A DNA stretch of 64,000 nucleotides from JAJPKK01 sp963824905 (GTDB lineage: Bacteria > Pseudomonadota > Alphaproteobacteria > Rhizobiales > Xanthobacteraceae): positions 124,001 through 188,000 of the forward strand of contig CAWGRH010000002.1 of the NCBI GenBank assembly GCA_963824905.1. Direction: 5' to 3'. Shown here piece after piece: positions 37,050 to 46,620 of the stretch. Under the pieces are notes generated by a model. It was given only the letters and a program-made list of their open reading frames with translations, searched no databases and was not told where the DNA came from. The position numbers and the translations under genes were made by a program. Each line of letters opens with the position of its first letter. Position 1 is the stretch's first letter.

Positions 37050-37949
37050 ATGCTCACCAAGCCCGACAAGCCGAAGCTCTTCACCCTGATGGGGAGCTAC
37101 CCGAACGCGATGGCTCTCAAGGAGGGCAAGCTCGCGTCCGACATCCTCGAACTCGACTTCGCCGACGTGAAGGTCTCGAACACCGCCTTCAAGCCGCTGG
37201 TGCGCGACGCCAAGTTCGATCTCGCGGAAGTAGCGATCGTCACGTTCCTGCAGGCCTATATCTACGGCAAGCCCTATGTGCTGATCCCCGCGACCGTGGT
37301 CGGCCGCGGCCAGCTCCATACCATCGCCTACAATCCCGAGCGCGGCGCGCTCAAACCGTCCGACCTCAACGGCAAGACGCTCGGCGTGCGCGCCTATACC
37401 CAGACCACCGGCGTATGGGTGCGCGGCATCCTCGCCGAGGACTATGGCGTCGACCTCTCGAGCATCAAATGGGTCACCTTCGAAGAGGGCCATGTCGCCG
37501 AATACGACGATCCGCCGAATGTGCGCCGCGCGGGAGAGGGCAAGCAGCTCGTGCAGATGCTGCTCGACGGCGAGCTCGATGCCGCGATCGTCGGTGACAA
37601 GTTTCCGGACCCGCGCCTGAAACCGTTGATCCCGGACGCCGAGACGGCGAACCGCAAATGGTCGGAGAGCCATGGCGGCGTCCCGATCAACCACATGCTG
37701 GTGATCCGCGAAGAGCTCGCCAAGGCGCGGCCCGACGTGGTGCGCGAGGTCTACCGCCTGTTCCGCGAGGCGAAGCAGGCGGCGTTCGCGCAGAGCGGCG
37801 TGCCCGCGCTCGATCCCTGGCGCTTCGGCATCGAGGCCAACCGGCGCTCGCTCGAGATCGTCATCGACTTCGCCCTCAAGCAGGGCCTGATCCCACGGCG
37901 CATCGCGGTGGACGAGCTCTTCAGCGACACCATGCGCGCGTTCGGCTGA
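37050..37949 (+). CDS. 4,5-dihydroxyphthalate decarboxylase-like protein 2
   Basis: 299 residues, no signal peptide, starting 15 bp after the amidohydrolase. 'MGSYPNAMALKEGKL', 'FDLAEVAIVTFLQAY', 'GKTLGVRAYTQTTGVWVRGIL' and 'WVTFEEGHVAEYDDPP' are typical of the Pht5 family and closer to it than the paralogue at 30627. It likely uses a metal-binding-protein fold to decarboxylate a dihydroxylated aromatic acid. The pairing with an amidohydrolase in one operon is suggestive. Substrate is inferred only. Confidence 0.82.
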   Translation: MLTKPDKPKLFTLMGSYPNAMALKEGKLASDILELDFADVKVSNTAFKPLVRDAKFDLAEVAIVTFLQAYIYGKPYVLIPATVVGRGQLHTIAYNPERGALKPSDLNGKTLGVRAYTQTTGVWVRGILAEDYGVDLSSIKWVTFEEGHVAEYDDPPNVRRAGEGKQLVQMLLDGELDAAIVGDKFPDPRLKPLIPDAETANRKWSESHGGVPINHMLVIREELAKARPDVVREVYRLFREAKQAAFAQSGVPALDPWRFGIEANRRSLEIVIDFALKQGLIPRRIAVDELFSDTMRAFG

Positions 37950-38020
37950 GCCGCTTCATGATGGGGCGTCGGTTGGCGCGGATTTTGCCCGCTCGCAAGC
38001 GATAACGCTGCGGCCTCGCG

Positions 38021-38166
38021 CCCCCTCTCCCCCGCATGCGGGGTGAGGGGGCGGTTTCGCGAATCTGAGCCGCCGAAAATCACTGCTGACGCTCAGACTC
38101 GCGACGCGGCCCCCTCACCCGGATCGCTGACGCGATCCGACCTCGCCCCGCACGCGGGGCGAGGTA
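38021..38166. repeat. Composite intergenic repeat, family D (copy 1)
   Basis: Starts with ccccctctcccccgcatgcg and ends in ccgcacgcggggcgaggt. The inside contains the pair gcggtttcgcgaatctgagc / gctcagactcgcgacgcg and the hairpin gatcgctgacgcgatc. Two further copies lie at 41564-41720 and 45353-45507. Confidence 0.9.
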
Positions 38167-38236
38167 ATGGTGCCCGCCGCAACGATATACGGCTACAGTG
38201 GCGCCGGAGTGCTCGGCTTTATGCCACGGAGTAAGC

Positions 38237-39082
<846 letters not shown>

Positions 39083-39105
39083 ACACAATCACGCCGCAGC
39101 GGTCG

Positions 39106-39230
39106 GCTCCCTCTCCCGCTTTGCGGGGGAGGGTGGGGAGGGGGCCACGGCGGCGAGGCGATCGCAGGCGCCATGCAGGGTCGTGACTCAGCTTCCCCCT
39201 CCCTACCCTCCCCCGCAAAGCGGGAGAGGA
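39106..39230. repeat. Composite intergenic repeat, family E (copy 1)
   Basis: Outer arms gctccctctcccgctttgcggggg and ccccgcaaagcgggagagg enclose a central unique part with ggcgatcgcaggcgccatgcaggg. A second copy at 51655-51778 is in the opposite orientation (ccctgcataacgcctgcgatcgcc). Confidence 0.88.
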
Positions 39231-39274
39231 AACGCGCGCTTCGCGCGCGGGAGAGGAAAGCCAGGCTCCCTCCC

Positions 39275-40780
39275 CTACACCTTCTCCTCCGAATCCCGCA
39301 TCTGCGCCGGCCCTTTGCGGTGCGGCAGCGCGCCGGGGGCGCTGATCGGCGCGTCGCTCGGGCCACGCCCCCGATCGGGGCGGCGCACGGCCTTGATGAC
39401 GCGGTAGGCGGGGCGCCTAATGAATTCCGTCGGCTCTTCGCCGGCGGCTTCGCGCTCGCGCCTGTAGCGCAGCGCCTCGCGCCGGCGGGCGAGGTTCGCC
39501 GCCACCGTCTCGCTGACGTGCCGCCACGACAGCAGCGCCTGGATCAGCGCGCGCCCGGCCTTGCCGCCGGCCCATACGAGCTCATACGGCAGGAACGTTT
39601 CCCAGGTGGTGTCGCCCTCCACCATGGCGCGGGCGATCAGCTTTCCGGCAATCGCCGAGGTGTTGATCCCGTGGTCGCCGAAGCCGCTCGCGAGCCACAG
39701 GCCCGGCTGCACCTCGCCGATCTGCGGCATGCGGTGGATCGCGTATCCCATCGTGCCCCACCAGAAGTCCTCGAACGACACCGGCCCTAGATCGGGATAG
39801 GTGGTGCGGATCGCCCGCGCGAGCCGCCGCGCCATGCCGCGGGTGCTGCGCTCCCGGACCGACGCCCCGCCGGTCCACATCAGCCGGTCGCCATCCATCA
39901 CCCGGTAGGCGTAGTTGCCGTAGCGCGAATCCGTCACCATGCCGGGATAGGTGATGACGGATTCGAGACGCGACCCCATCGGCTTCGTCACCGCGGTATA
40001 GGCGATGACCGGCACCAGGGTCGCCGACACCTTCTTCGAGACGTCGCCGAGATGGATGTTCCCCGCGAGCACGACGCGGCCGGCGCGGACGCGTCCTTCG
40101 GGCGTGTTGACGCGCTTTCGCACTCCGGCGGGATCGATCGTCAGCGCCGGCGTGTTCTCGAACACGAAGACGCCGGCGCGCTCGACGGCGTCGGCGAGCG
40201 CCAGCGCATAGGCGAGCGGATTGATCTGAAACGCGTTCGGATAGTGGACCGCGCCGAAGTAATGGTCGGTGCGGAGCACGTCGCGGACCTGCTCGAGCGA
40301 CCACGGCTCCGCCTCGACCCCGAATTCTTGCCCGAGCAACCGCGCGCGGCCGATCGCCGCCTCGCGGTCGTCGAACTTGGAGGCTTCGAGCCAGCCCCTG
40401 CCCTGCACGATGCCGGTGAGGCCGAGCTCGGCGATGGTGTCTTCGACACAGCGAACGCCGTCCTCGGAAAGCTTCCACAGCGCCTGCGCCGCCGGCAGGC
40501 CTATGCGCTCGACGATCTTCTCGATTGCTGCGGGGAAGCCCGCCGTCACAAGGCCGTTGTTCCGGCCCGACGCGTTCCAGGCGATACGCGCGCCCTCGAG
40601 CAGCGCGACCGACCAGCCGCGCCGCACGATCTCCCGCGCCACCGTAAGGCCGGCGAGGCCGCCGCCGATGACGCAGACATCGACATCGATCTCGTAATTG
40701 AGCGTGCTGCGCGGCAGCGGCGGGGGCGTCACGCGCGAGAACCAGGTCGGCCCGTAGTCGGACTGATCGGTGCCTTCCAT
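39275..40780 (-). CDS. FAD-dependent oxidoreductase (DadA/GlyOx type)
   Basis: 501 residues from the ATG at 40780 (ggagg five bases upstream). The dinucleotide motif 'VCVIGGGLAGLTVAREI' (about 34-50) is followed by 'IAWNASGRNNGLV' and the FAD-binding C-terminal 'LWLASGFGDHGINTSAIAGKLIA'. This is the DAO family, oxidising amino acids, sarcosine or related amines. An additional ~90-residue basic C-terminal extension ('LARRREALRYRREREAAGEE' onwards) is longer than usual and probably sits in the cytoplasm. No dehydrogenase partner gene is nearby. Substrate unknown. Confidence 0.9.
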   Translation of the reverse strand: MEGTDQSDYGPTWFSRVTPPPLPRSTLNYEIDVDVCVIGGGLAGLTVAREIVRRGWSVALLEGARIAWNASGRNNGLVTAGFPAAIEKIVERIGLPAAQALWKLSEDGVRCVEDTIAELGLTGIVQGRGWLEASKFDDREAAIGRARLLGQEFGVEAEPWSLEQVRDVLRTDHYFGAVHYPNAFQINPLAYALALADAVERAGVFVFENTPALTIDPAGVRKRVNTPEGRVRAGRVVLAGNIHLGDVSKKVSATLVPVIAYTAVTKPMGSRLESVITYPGMVTDSRYGNYAYRVMDGDRLMWTGGASVRERSTRGMARRLARAIRTTYPDLGPVSFEDFWWGTMGYAIHRMPQIGEVQPGLWLASGFGDHGINTSAIAGKLIARAMVEGDTTWETFLPYELVWAGGKAGRALIQALLSWRHVSETVAANLARRREALRYRREREAAGEEPTEFIRRPAYRVIKAVRRPDRGRGPSDAPISAPGALPHRKGPAQMRDSEEKV

Positions 40781-40830
40781 CAAACCTCCGACCCCGTCCT
40801 CTCAAGGTACCCGGTTGTCGCTTCTATTCG

Positions 40831-40878
40831 ATGACCTCGTCCTGAGGAGCCCGCGAAGCGGGCGTCTCGAAGGATGAC
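40831..40878. repeat. Half copy of palindromic element family C
   Basis: The segment atgacctcgtcctgaggagc...gcgtctcgaaggatgacg corresponds to one half of the family C element at 35812-35933, with the hairpin cccgcgaagcggg in place of gcgtccgcaggacgc. Confidence 0.8.
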
Positions 40879-40987
40879 GTCGCTGAACTGTGCGCCGTAC
40901 CACGCCCGCCGCCTTGCGCCAAGCCCGCAAATATCGCCGCAAACATGACTGTAGACTTTCGCACCGACAAAATCGATGCTGCGCGCC

Positions 40988-41515
40988 ATGCGCCGATTGA
41001 TGCTGCTCCGCCACGCCAAGTCCGACTGGTCCTCGCCGGGCATGCCCGACCGCGACCGTCCGCTCAATGCGCGCGGCATCGCCGATGCGCGCACCATGAA
41101 CGTCTATTTCGCCCGCCATGCGCTCATCCCCGAGCTCGTGATGTGCTCGCCGGCGAAGCGCACCCGCCAGACCATGGACGCGATCACCAAGGGATGGCCG
41201 AAGGAGGTCGAGCTCACCATCGTCGATCGCCTCTACGAAGCGACGCCGGAGACCATCGTCTCGCTCATCCGCGCGGCGCCGCCCAAGGCTCACGCGCTCC
41301 TGGTGATCGGGCACAATCCCGGCCTGCACGAGACGGCGCGCATGCTGGTCGCGGCGGGCGATGTCGAGCGCCGCGAGAAGCTCAGCGAGAAATTTCCGAC
41401 CGCGGCGCTCGCGGTGATCGATTTCCCGATCGACGCATGGACCAAGCTCCATCGCGAGTCGGGACGGCTCGACCGCTACGTCACTCCGAAGGTCATCGCC
41501 GTGGACGCGAGATAA
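40988..41515 (+). CDS. sixA: SixA-type phosphohistidine phosphatase
   Basis: 175 residues. The RHG (here RHA) catalytic motif is 'LMLLRHAKSDWS', with the second histidine in 'VIGHNPGLHE'. 'MCSPAKRTRQTMDAI' supplies the arginine that binds phosphate. SixA enzymes remove phosphate from histidine residues, for example in phosphorelay or PTS proteins. An ATG at 40976 would add four residues; neither has a strong ribosome site. It stands between two repeats. Confidence 0.9.
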   Translation: MRRLMLLRHAKSDWSSPGMPDRDRPLNARGIADARTMNVYFARHALIPELVMCSPAKRTRQTMDAITKGWPKEVELTIVDRLYEATPETIVSLIRAAPPKAHALLVIGHNPGLHETARMLVAAGDVERREKLSEKFPTAALAVIDFPIDAWTKLHRESGRLDRYVTPKVIAVDAR

Positions 41516-41563
41516 CATGACGATCCGGACTCGTTTGCTCGCGTACCTGGAGACGCGGCCCTT

Positions 41564-41720
41564 CTCCCTCTCCCCGCGGGCGGGGAGAGGGTCGGGGTGA
41601 GGGGGCGGTTTCGCGAGTTCTGAGCCTTCGAGGATCTCTTCGGACGCTCAGACTCGCGACGCGGCCCCCTCACCCGGATCGCTTGCGCGATCCGACCTCT
41701 CCCCGCACGCGGGGAGAGGT
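41564..41720. repeat. Composite intergenic repeat, family D (copy 2)
   Basis: Same order as 38021-38166: ctctccccgcgggcgggg, ggggcggtttcgcgagttctg, gctcagactcgcgacgcgg, the hairpin gatcgcttgcgcgatc, and ccgcacgcggggagaggt. It ends 20 bp before the universal stress protein start. Confidence 0.9.
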
Positions 41721-41739
41721 GAGCAGCAAGGAAGACGAC

Positions 41740-42171
41740 ATGTTCAAGCGGATCCTGGTTCCCGTCGATCTCGCCGACACCGACCTCGCCAAGGCGGCGA
41801 TCGAGACCGCGGTGTCGCTCGCCCGCGCCTCCGGTGGCTCGATCCGGCTGCTCAATGTGCTGCCGGCGACGCCTGCGATGCTCGCCGAGTACGTTCCGGA
41901 GGATTTCGACGCCCAGCAGCGCGGGACCGCCGACGAGGCGCTCGTCATCATCGCGCGCGAGAGCGGCGCTGATGCAGCCCATATCGCCACTGTGGTGCGC
42001 CAGGGCGGCATCTATCACGAAGTGCTCGAGGAGGCGAAGGAGTACCACGCCGACCTCATCGTCATGAGCTCGCACCGGCCCGGCATGCGAACCTATTTCC
42101 TGGGTTCCAATGCCGGCCACGTGGTGCGGTATGCGACGTGCTCGGTGCTGGTGGTCCGGCATTCGGAGTGA
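41740..42171 (+). CDS. Universal stress protein, UspA family
   Basis: 143 residues. 'FKRILVPVDLADTDLAKAAIE' begins the fold and the ATP-loop appears as 'SSHRPGMRTYFLGSNAGHVV', consistent with the GxxG(x9)GS-type nucleotide site, here with histidine-arginine instead of the first glycine. Start at ATG 41740 with aaggaag upstream. Role in stress adaptation is general to the family. It precedes the Rieske oxygenase by 52 bp. Confidence 0.93.
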   Translation: MFKRILVPVDLADTDLAKAAIETAVSLARASGGSIRLLNVLPATPAMLAEYVPEDFDAQQRGTADEALVIIARESGADAAHIATVVRQGGIYHEVLEEAKEYHADLIVMSSHRPGMRTYFLGSNAGHVVRYATCSVLVVRHSE

Positions 42172-42223
42172 GCGCGTCGCGGAAGCGGCAGTTCTCGGAG
42201 TAGAAAGTCTCGGAGCATCATTC

Positions 42224-43393
42224 ATGGCAGCGGGCATCGGCGGCATCCCGGCAGATTGGGCGCGCTCGATGACCGACCCGCAGGCGTTCCGCCAGGAGCA
42301 GGACCGGCTGTCGCATACCTGGACGTTCCTCGGGCTCACGAGCGACGTCGCCCGCGACGGCGACTGGTTCCGCGCTTCGCTCGCGACCCGTTCGGTGTTC
42401 GTGCAGCGGTTCGGCGATGAGCTCAGGGGCTTCGAGAACCGCTGCGCCCACCGCGGCTATCCCCTGCGCAATGCCGACAAGGGCAACGGAGCGATCGTCT
42501 GCGGTTTTCATCATTGGCGCTACGATCCGTCAGGCCGCGCGCTCGGCATTCCCCTGTGCGAGGAGCTCTACGGCGTCATTCCACGCGATCTCGACATTCG
42601 GCTTAATCCGATCGAGGTCGCGACCTGCGGTAGCCTCGTGTTCGGCCGCTTTCCAGCGCCTGGCGTGCCTGCCAATGCGTTCGAGAGCCTCGAGGATTTC
42701 CTCGGCGTCAGCTATCCGATCCTCGCGGCGATGTCGCAGATGCCCCCCTCGCCGATCTACATCTCGAACACGGTCAAGGCGAACTGGAAGCTTTGCCTCC
42801 ACATCACCTTCGACGACTATCACGGCGTCGCGGTCCATCCCGGCACGTTCGGCAAGCTCGGCTATCTCCGCCGCTACAACATTACCTATGCGCGGTTCGG
42901 GCTGCACAGCTGCTCGATCAACAAACCCGATCCGCAGGCGCTGGAGGAGATGGCGGCGGAATGCCGTGACGGCACGTTCCGCTCGGCCTATTACCGCATC
43001 TTCCAGATCATGCCGACGCTGATCGTGTCGCACTTCCGCTCCGACGGCCAGTTCTGGTACTGCATCGTCCAGCAATACGTGCCGGTCGCCCACGACCGCT
43101 CGCAGCTGCGAGCATGGCTTTATCCCGCGCCGTTCCCGGCTGACCGCTCGCTGCGCGAGGAACGCACGCGCCCCCTCACCGACCCGATCCGGCGCCTCAT
43201 GGTGGGGCACTATTTCCGCAAGATCTCGCGGGAGGACCATGGAGTTTGCGAACGAATGCAGGAGATCGCCCACCAGCTCGGCGAGCCGCCGGTCATCGGC
43301 GCGCTCGAGGAGCGCATCGTGTGGTTCGAGGAGTCGTACCTGCGGCTGATGGAATGGCCTTCGGGTGCACCAGCCGGCGCGGAGCGGATATAG
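42224..43393 (+). CDS. Rieske non-heme iron oxygenase, alpha subunit
   Basis: 389 residues. The Rieske [2Fe-2S] motif is 'CAHRGYPL' with 'CGFHHWRYD' (CxH...CxxH), at about residues 73-108. The mononuclear iron site is 'FDDYHGVAVH' (Asp/His/His pattern), near residue 207-214. Such enzymes dihydroxylate or demethylate aromatic and other substrates using a ferredoxin and reductase; neither partner is encoded next to it. It may be driven by a chromosomal partner. The ribosome site (cggagc) is moderate. Confidence 0.9.
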   Translation: MAAGIGGIPADWARSMTDPQAFRQEQDRLSHTWTFLGLTSDVARDGDWFRASLATRSVFVQRFGDELRGFENRCAHRGYPLRNADKGNGAIVCGFHHWRYDPSGRALGIPLCEELYGVIPRDLDIRLNPIEVATCGSLVFGRFPAPGVPANAFESLEDFLGVSYPILAAMSQMPPSPIYISNTVKANWKLCLHITFDDYHGVAVHPGTFGKLGYLRRYNITYARFGLHSCSINKPDPQALEEMAAECRDGTFRSAYYRIFQIMPTLIVSHFRSDGQFWYCIVQQYVPVAHDRSQLRAWLYPAPFPADRSLREERTRPLTDPIRRLMVGHYFRKISREDHGVCERMQEIAHQLGEPPVIGALEERIVWFEESYLRLMEWPSGAPAGAERI

Positions 43394-43455
43394 TGCTCCC
43401 GATCGGCAAGCAACTGCGGCGAACGTCACGCGTCGCATTCCTTCGAGGAAACGTC

Positions 43456-44454
43456 ATGACCCGTTTGGCAATCGCATTCTTGATCGGCACTGCACCGTTG
43501 ACGTCATTCGTCGCCTCCGCCGCCGCACAGCCCGTCGCGCCCGATGCCTGCAGAAGCCTCATCCCCGCCGCCATGGGCGGGCCGATGCCGGGCGACAAGA
43601 GCACCATCGTGCTGCGCTGGCTTTCGACCTCGAACTACGAGCTAGCGTTCCGCGACCAGGTGATTTTGCTCGACGCCTATTTCGAGCAAGGCCCGCGCAG
43701 CCGGCCGACCGGAATCGTGCCGGGCGAGGTCAAGAAGACCGACTCGATCTTCATCGGCCATCCGCATTTCGACCACATCTCGGATGTCGGCCCGATCGCG
43801 CAGCGAACCAACGCGCGGGTGATCGGCGCGCCGATCACGATCGACACCGCGTATAAGCTCGGCGTTCCGCAGGGACGCGGGACTGCCGTGGCCGGCGGCG
43901 AGACGCTCAAGTTCGACGGCTTCACCGTGGATGCGGGGCTGGCCCAGCACTCGACCCTCAAGAGCGAGGTGCTGCAGACCTTGGGCAAGCTCTACGACGC
44001 CGATGCCGGCCCGGCGACCCCGGAGCAGGCGGCGGCAGAGGCCGCGATCCGTGCCAAGGGCACCTTCGACCCGGAAGTGATCACCAAGGGAACGATCGCC
44101 TACGGCTTCACCTTCGACACCGGCTTCAAGCTCGTGTGGCTCGACAGCGCCGGCCCGATCACCGACGGCGTTCGGGCGCTGGCCGCGAAGCTCGCGCCGG
44201 TCGATGTCGCCATCATCGGCTATCAGGGGCATCCAGTCGCGCAGGTGCAGGTGCCGGTCACCCTGGAGATCGTGAAGCTGTTCAAGCCGCGAACCTACGT
44301 GCCGGCTCACCACGATCAGATCTACGGCACCTTCGTGGACCTCGGCGTCGAGCCGCTGTTCGAGGCGATCCAGGAGGCGCTACCGGGGACGCAGACTATC
44401 GCGCCGCTCCATCGCCGCGCCAACTGCTTCGATATCTCGAAGCGCCCGGGGTAA
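43456..44454 (+). CDS. Exported metallo-beta-lactamase-fold hydrolase
   Basis: 332 residues. A signal peptide (ends 'ASAAAQPV') precedes an MBL domain with 'FIGHPHFDHISDVG' (HxHxDH), an additional His in 'GLAQHSTLK', Asp in 'LVWLDSAGP' and the last His in 'YVPAHHDQI'. The zinc site is complete. It lies 63 bp after the Rieske oxygenase, so the two may be co-transcribed. The substrate is unknown; periplasmic location suggests an ester, lactone or phosphonate. Confidence 0.88.
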   Translation: MTRLAIAFLIGTAPLTSFVASAAAQPVAPDACRSLIPAAMGGPMPGDKSTIVLRWLSTSNYELAFRDQVILLDAYFEQGPRSRPTGIVPGEVKKTDSIFIGHPHFDHISDVGPIAQRTNARVIGAPITIDTAYKLGVPQGRGTAVAGGETLKFDGFTVDAGLAQHSTLKSEVLQTLGKLYDADAGPATPEQAAAEAAIRAKGTFDPEVITKGTIAYGFTFDTGFKLVWLDSAGPITDGVRALAAKLAPVDVAIIGYQGHPVAQVQVPVTLEIVKLFKPRTYVPAHHDQIYGTFVDLGVEPLFEAIQEALPGTQTIAPLHRRANCFDISKRPG

Positions 44455-44547
44455 ATGGCGGCGCTCGCGCCGACCAGCTATAGTACCGCCGCGCCGCCAC
44501 CGGCCAACCGGCGCGATGCCCGAAACCACGGCCGGACAGGGGGAAAC

Positions 44548-45324
44548 ATGCTCCGCCGTCTCACGCTTGGTCTCTCGCTCACGGTCGGGGCGCTTGCCGC
44601 ACTGACCACGGCGCCCGCTGGCGCCGCCGACGTCAAGGTGATCGCCGCCGGTGCGGTGCGCGGGCTGATCGCTCAGGTCATCGACGACTATTCGCACCAG
44701 ACCGGCCAGAAATTCGACTTCACGATCGGCACCACCGGCCAGCTGCGCAACATCATCGGCTCCGGCCAGCACGCCGATCTCATCATCGTCTCGGTGCCGC
44801 TGATGGGCGAGCTCGAGAAGACCGGCAAGCTCACGCCCGGCAGCCGCGCCGAGCTCGGCCGCGTCGGCATCGGCGTCGTCGCGCGCGAGGGCGCACCGCT
44901 GCCGGACGTCTCGACCACGGCGAAGCTCAAGGATGCGCTCGTTGCCGCGCACTCGGTTGCCTACACCAACCCCGCCGAGGGCGGCACCTCGGGCATCCAC
45001 TTCGAGAAGGTGGCGAAAGAGCTCGGCATCGGCGACGCGGTGGCGAAGAAGGCGGTGCTGACCAAAGGCGGCCGCGAAGCCGCGATCGAGGTCGCGGAAG
45101 GGCATGCCGACCTCGCGATCGTGTTCATCAGCGAGGCGATGGCGATCAAGGGGGTCAAGCTCGCCGGGCTCCTGCCCCCGGCGCAGCAGGAATACTCGGC
45201 CTATGCCACCGCGATCCCGGCAAGCAGCACCGATCCCGCCGCCGCCCGCGCGTTCATCGCGGCGCTCACCTCCCCCGCGATGGCGGAGCGCTGGCGCTCC
45301 AACGGGTTCGAGCCGCCGAAGTGA
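44548..45324 (+). CDS. ModA-like periplasmic substrate-binding protein
   Basis: 258 residues. Signal peptide ends at 'AGAADVKV'. 'VKVIAAGAVRGLIAQVIDDY' is the first lobe opening of ModA-type proteins, and 'NPAEGGTSGIHFEKVAKELG' and 'FISEAMAIKGVKLAGLLPP' match the second lobe. The classical molybdate-binding Ser/Thr set is not obviously complete ('SVPLMGELEKTGKL'), so the ligand may not be molybdate. No modB or modC gene is adjacent. ATG at 44548 with gggggaa upstream. Confidence 0.85.
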   Translation: MLRRLTLGLSLTVGALAALTTAPAGAADVKVIAAGAVRGLIAQVIDDYSHQTGQKFDFTIGTTGQLRNIIGSGQHADLIIVSVPLMGELEKTGKLTPGSRAELGRVGIGVVAREGAPLPDVSTTAKLKDALVAAHSVAYTNPAEGGTSGIHFEKVAKELGIGDAVAKKAVLTKGGREAAIEVAEGHADLAIVFISEAMAIKGVKLAGLLPPAQQEYSAYATAIPASSTDPAAARAFIAALTSPAMAERWRSNGFEPPK

Positions 45325-45352
45325 GGCGGGGGCACGGCTCTGGCGCGCGTGC

Positions 45353-45507
45353 TCCCTCTCCCCGCGTGCGGGGAGAGGGTCGGGGTGAGGGGGCGGTTTC
45401 GCGAGTCTGAGCTTCGGAGAACATCCTCAGCGCTCAGACTCGCGAAACCGTCCCCTCACGCGGATCGCTAAACGCGATCCGACCTCTCCGCGCACGCGGG
45501 GCGAGGT
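45353..45507. repeat. Composite intergenic repeat, family D (copy 3)
   Basis: Same order of parts as copies at 38021 and 41564, with gcggtttcgcgagtctgagc / gctcagactcgcgaaacc and the hairpin gatcgctaaacgcgatc. It separates the ModA-like gene from the convergent YkgJ-like gene. Confidence 0.9.
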
Positions 45508-45561
45508 AAAAGGCACGGCGCTTCGCGCCTTTGCCGACCCTACGGCACGGCTTTTCTTATC

Positions 45562-45879
45562 TCACAGATTGAACCGGCGGCGCGCCGTGCGGCATTCGTC
45601 GTCGCCGGGGATGCAGGCGACGCAGACCTCGGGCCGGACCGCGTAGACGGCGCAGGCGGTGGCGACGCCGATTTCGCCGACGAGGGCCGTGCAGCGGTCT
45701 CCCTCGCAGCGCATGCGGCCGCGCGCGTCGTCGACGAAGCGCTCGGGAATGCGCGCCAGCGCCGCATCGTCCTCGAGCGAGAACCGCGGCCATTCGCAGG
45801 AATAGGCGCAGCATGCGCCGCAAGCCTGGCAATCATAGGCCGGCTCCGCGGCGAGCGCGCCGGCGCCGGCTGATGTCAT
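45562..45879 (-). CDS. YkgJ-type cysteine cluster protein
   Basis: 105 residues. 'DCQACGACCAYSCEWPRFSL' contains four Cys of the cluster, with further Cys in 'RCEGDRCTAL', 'ATACAVYAVRPEVCVACI' and 'DDECR'. This is the CxxCGxCC family (YkgJ), thought to bind a metal or Fe-S cluster; function is unproven. Its start overlaps the stop of the preceding gene (DUF6481) by four bases, so the two are translationally coupled. Confidence 0.88.
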   Translation of the reverse strand: MTSAGAGALAAEPAYDCQACGACCAYSCEWPRFSLEDDAALARIPERFVDDARGRMRCEGDRCTALVGEIGVATACAVYAVRPEVCVACIPGDDECRTARRRFNL

Positions 45880-46076
45880 TTGCGCGCTTTGCCGGACTTG
45901 CCACCGGCTTTGCCGGCCGCCTCATCCCCGCCGTCGGTTGGCTGCGGTGCCACCACATCGGTGGCCTCGGCGCCAGGCGCAGCCGGCCGGCGCGCCCGGA
46001 ATTTTTCCAGCATGGCCTGCTTGGCCTTGGCAGCGGCATCAAGCCGCTCGTTGAAATCGTCTTTGAATCCGCTCAT
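45876..46076 (-). CDS. DUF6481-type small charged protein, 66 residues
   Basis: 'MSGFKDDFNERLDAAAKAKQ' is a conserved start of small rhizobial proteins in this family. The middle (KAKQAMLEKFRARRP) is helical and charged, and the tail is Ala/Gly/Lys-rich and disordered. The start at 46076 is chosen by this motif; the upstream extension is unlike protein. It overlaps the YkgJ-like start. Function unknown. Confidence 0.7.
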   Translation of the reverse strand: MSGFKDDFNERLDAAAKAKQAMLEKFRARRPAAPGAEATDVVAPQPTDGGDEAAGKAGGKSGKARK

Positions 46077-46333
46077 CCGTCCACTTCGCTCGTTTGCAGA
46101 GGCTTCTACTACCCCAGAGAGGTGGCGGCGGGAAAGGACAAACGCAGGTTCCAACGTCGTTCCCGGTAACCGGGTGGCGGAAGCCGACATCCGTGTTTTT
46201 TCAGCAGAATTTGCCGTTTCCGCGCTGGAAACCGGCGCTTTCGTCACTATATTGAGCACTACTGGACGCTTCGCATGCGGGCTCAGGTGGAACCTGTCGC
46301 GTGGCTGTGTGAAAATCGAGACAGGAGCAGTTG

Positions 46334-46564
46334 ATGCGCACCGCGAAGGACGAGGCCGCCGCAGAAGGCACGCTCACCCGGAAGGAGATGCAGGCCCGCG
46401 ACGGCGCCGCCGCGATGGCCGAGTATCAGGCTGCCCGTAAAGCGCTCGTCGACAACACTGCACGGCTCCGAGAGGCCCGGATCGCCCGAGAGGTCGCCGA
46501 AGCGGAGGCCCGCAAGGCTGCGCCGGCCAAAAAGGTGCGAGTGGCCGCGGGTCGCCAGAAGTAA
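46334..46564 (+). CDS. Small helical charged protein, 76 residues
   Basis: ATG 46334 is preceded by ggagcag. The protein (MRTAKDEAAAEGTLTRKEM...) is almost all charged and alanine-rich, with heptad-like spacing, ending 'KKVRVAAGRQK'. It resembles small hypothetical proteins found widely in Bradyrhizobium-like genomes. No domain recognised. Confidence 0.6.
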   Translation: MRTAKDEAAAEGTLTRKEMQARDGAAAMAEYQAARKALVDNTARLREARIAREVAEAEARKAAPAKKVRVAAGRQK

Positions 46565-46620
46565 TTTGAGCGCGCCCAGAGGGTGCTAACGCCCCAGGAG
46601 CGCTCCGCCAGAGGGCCGTT

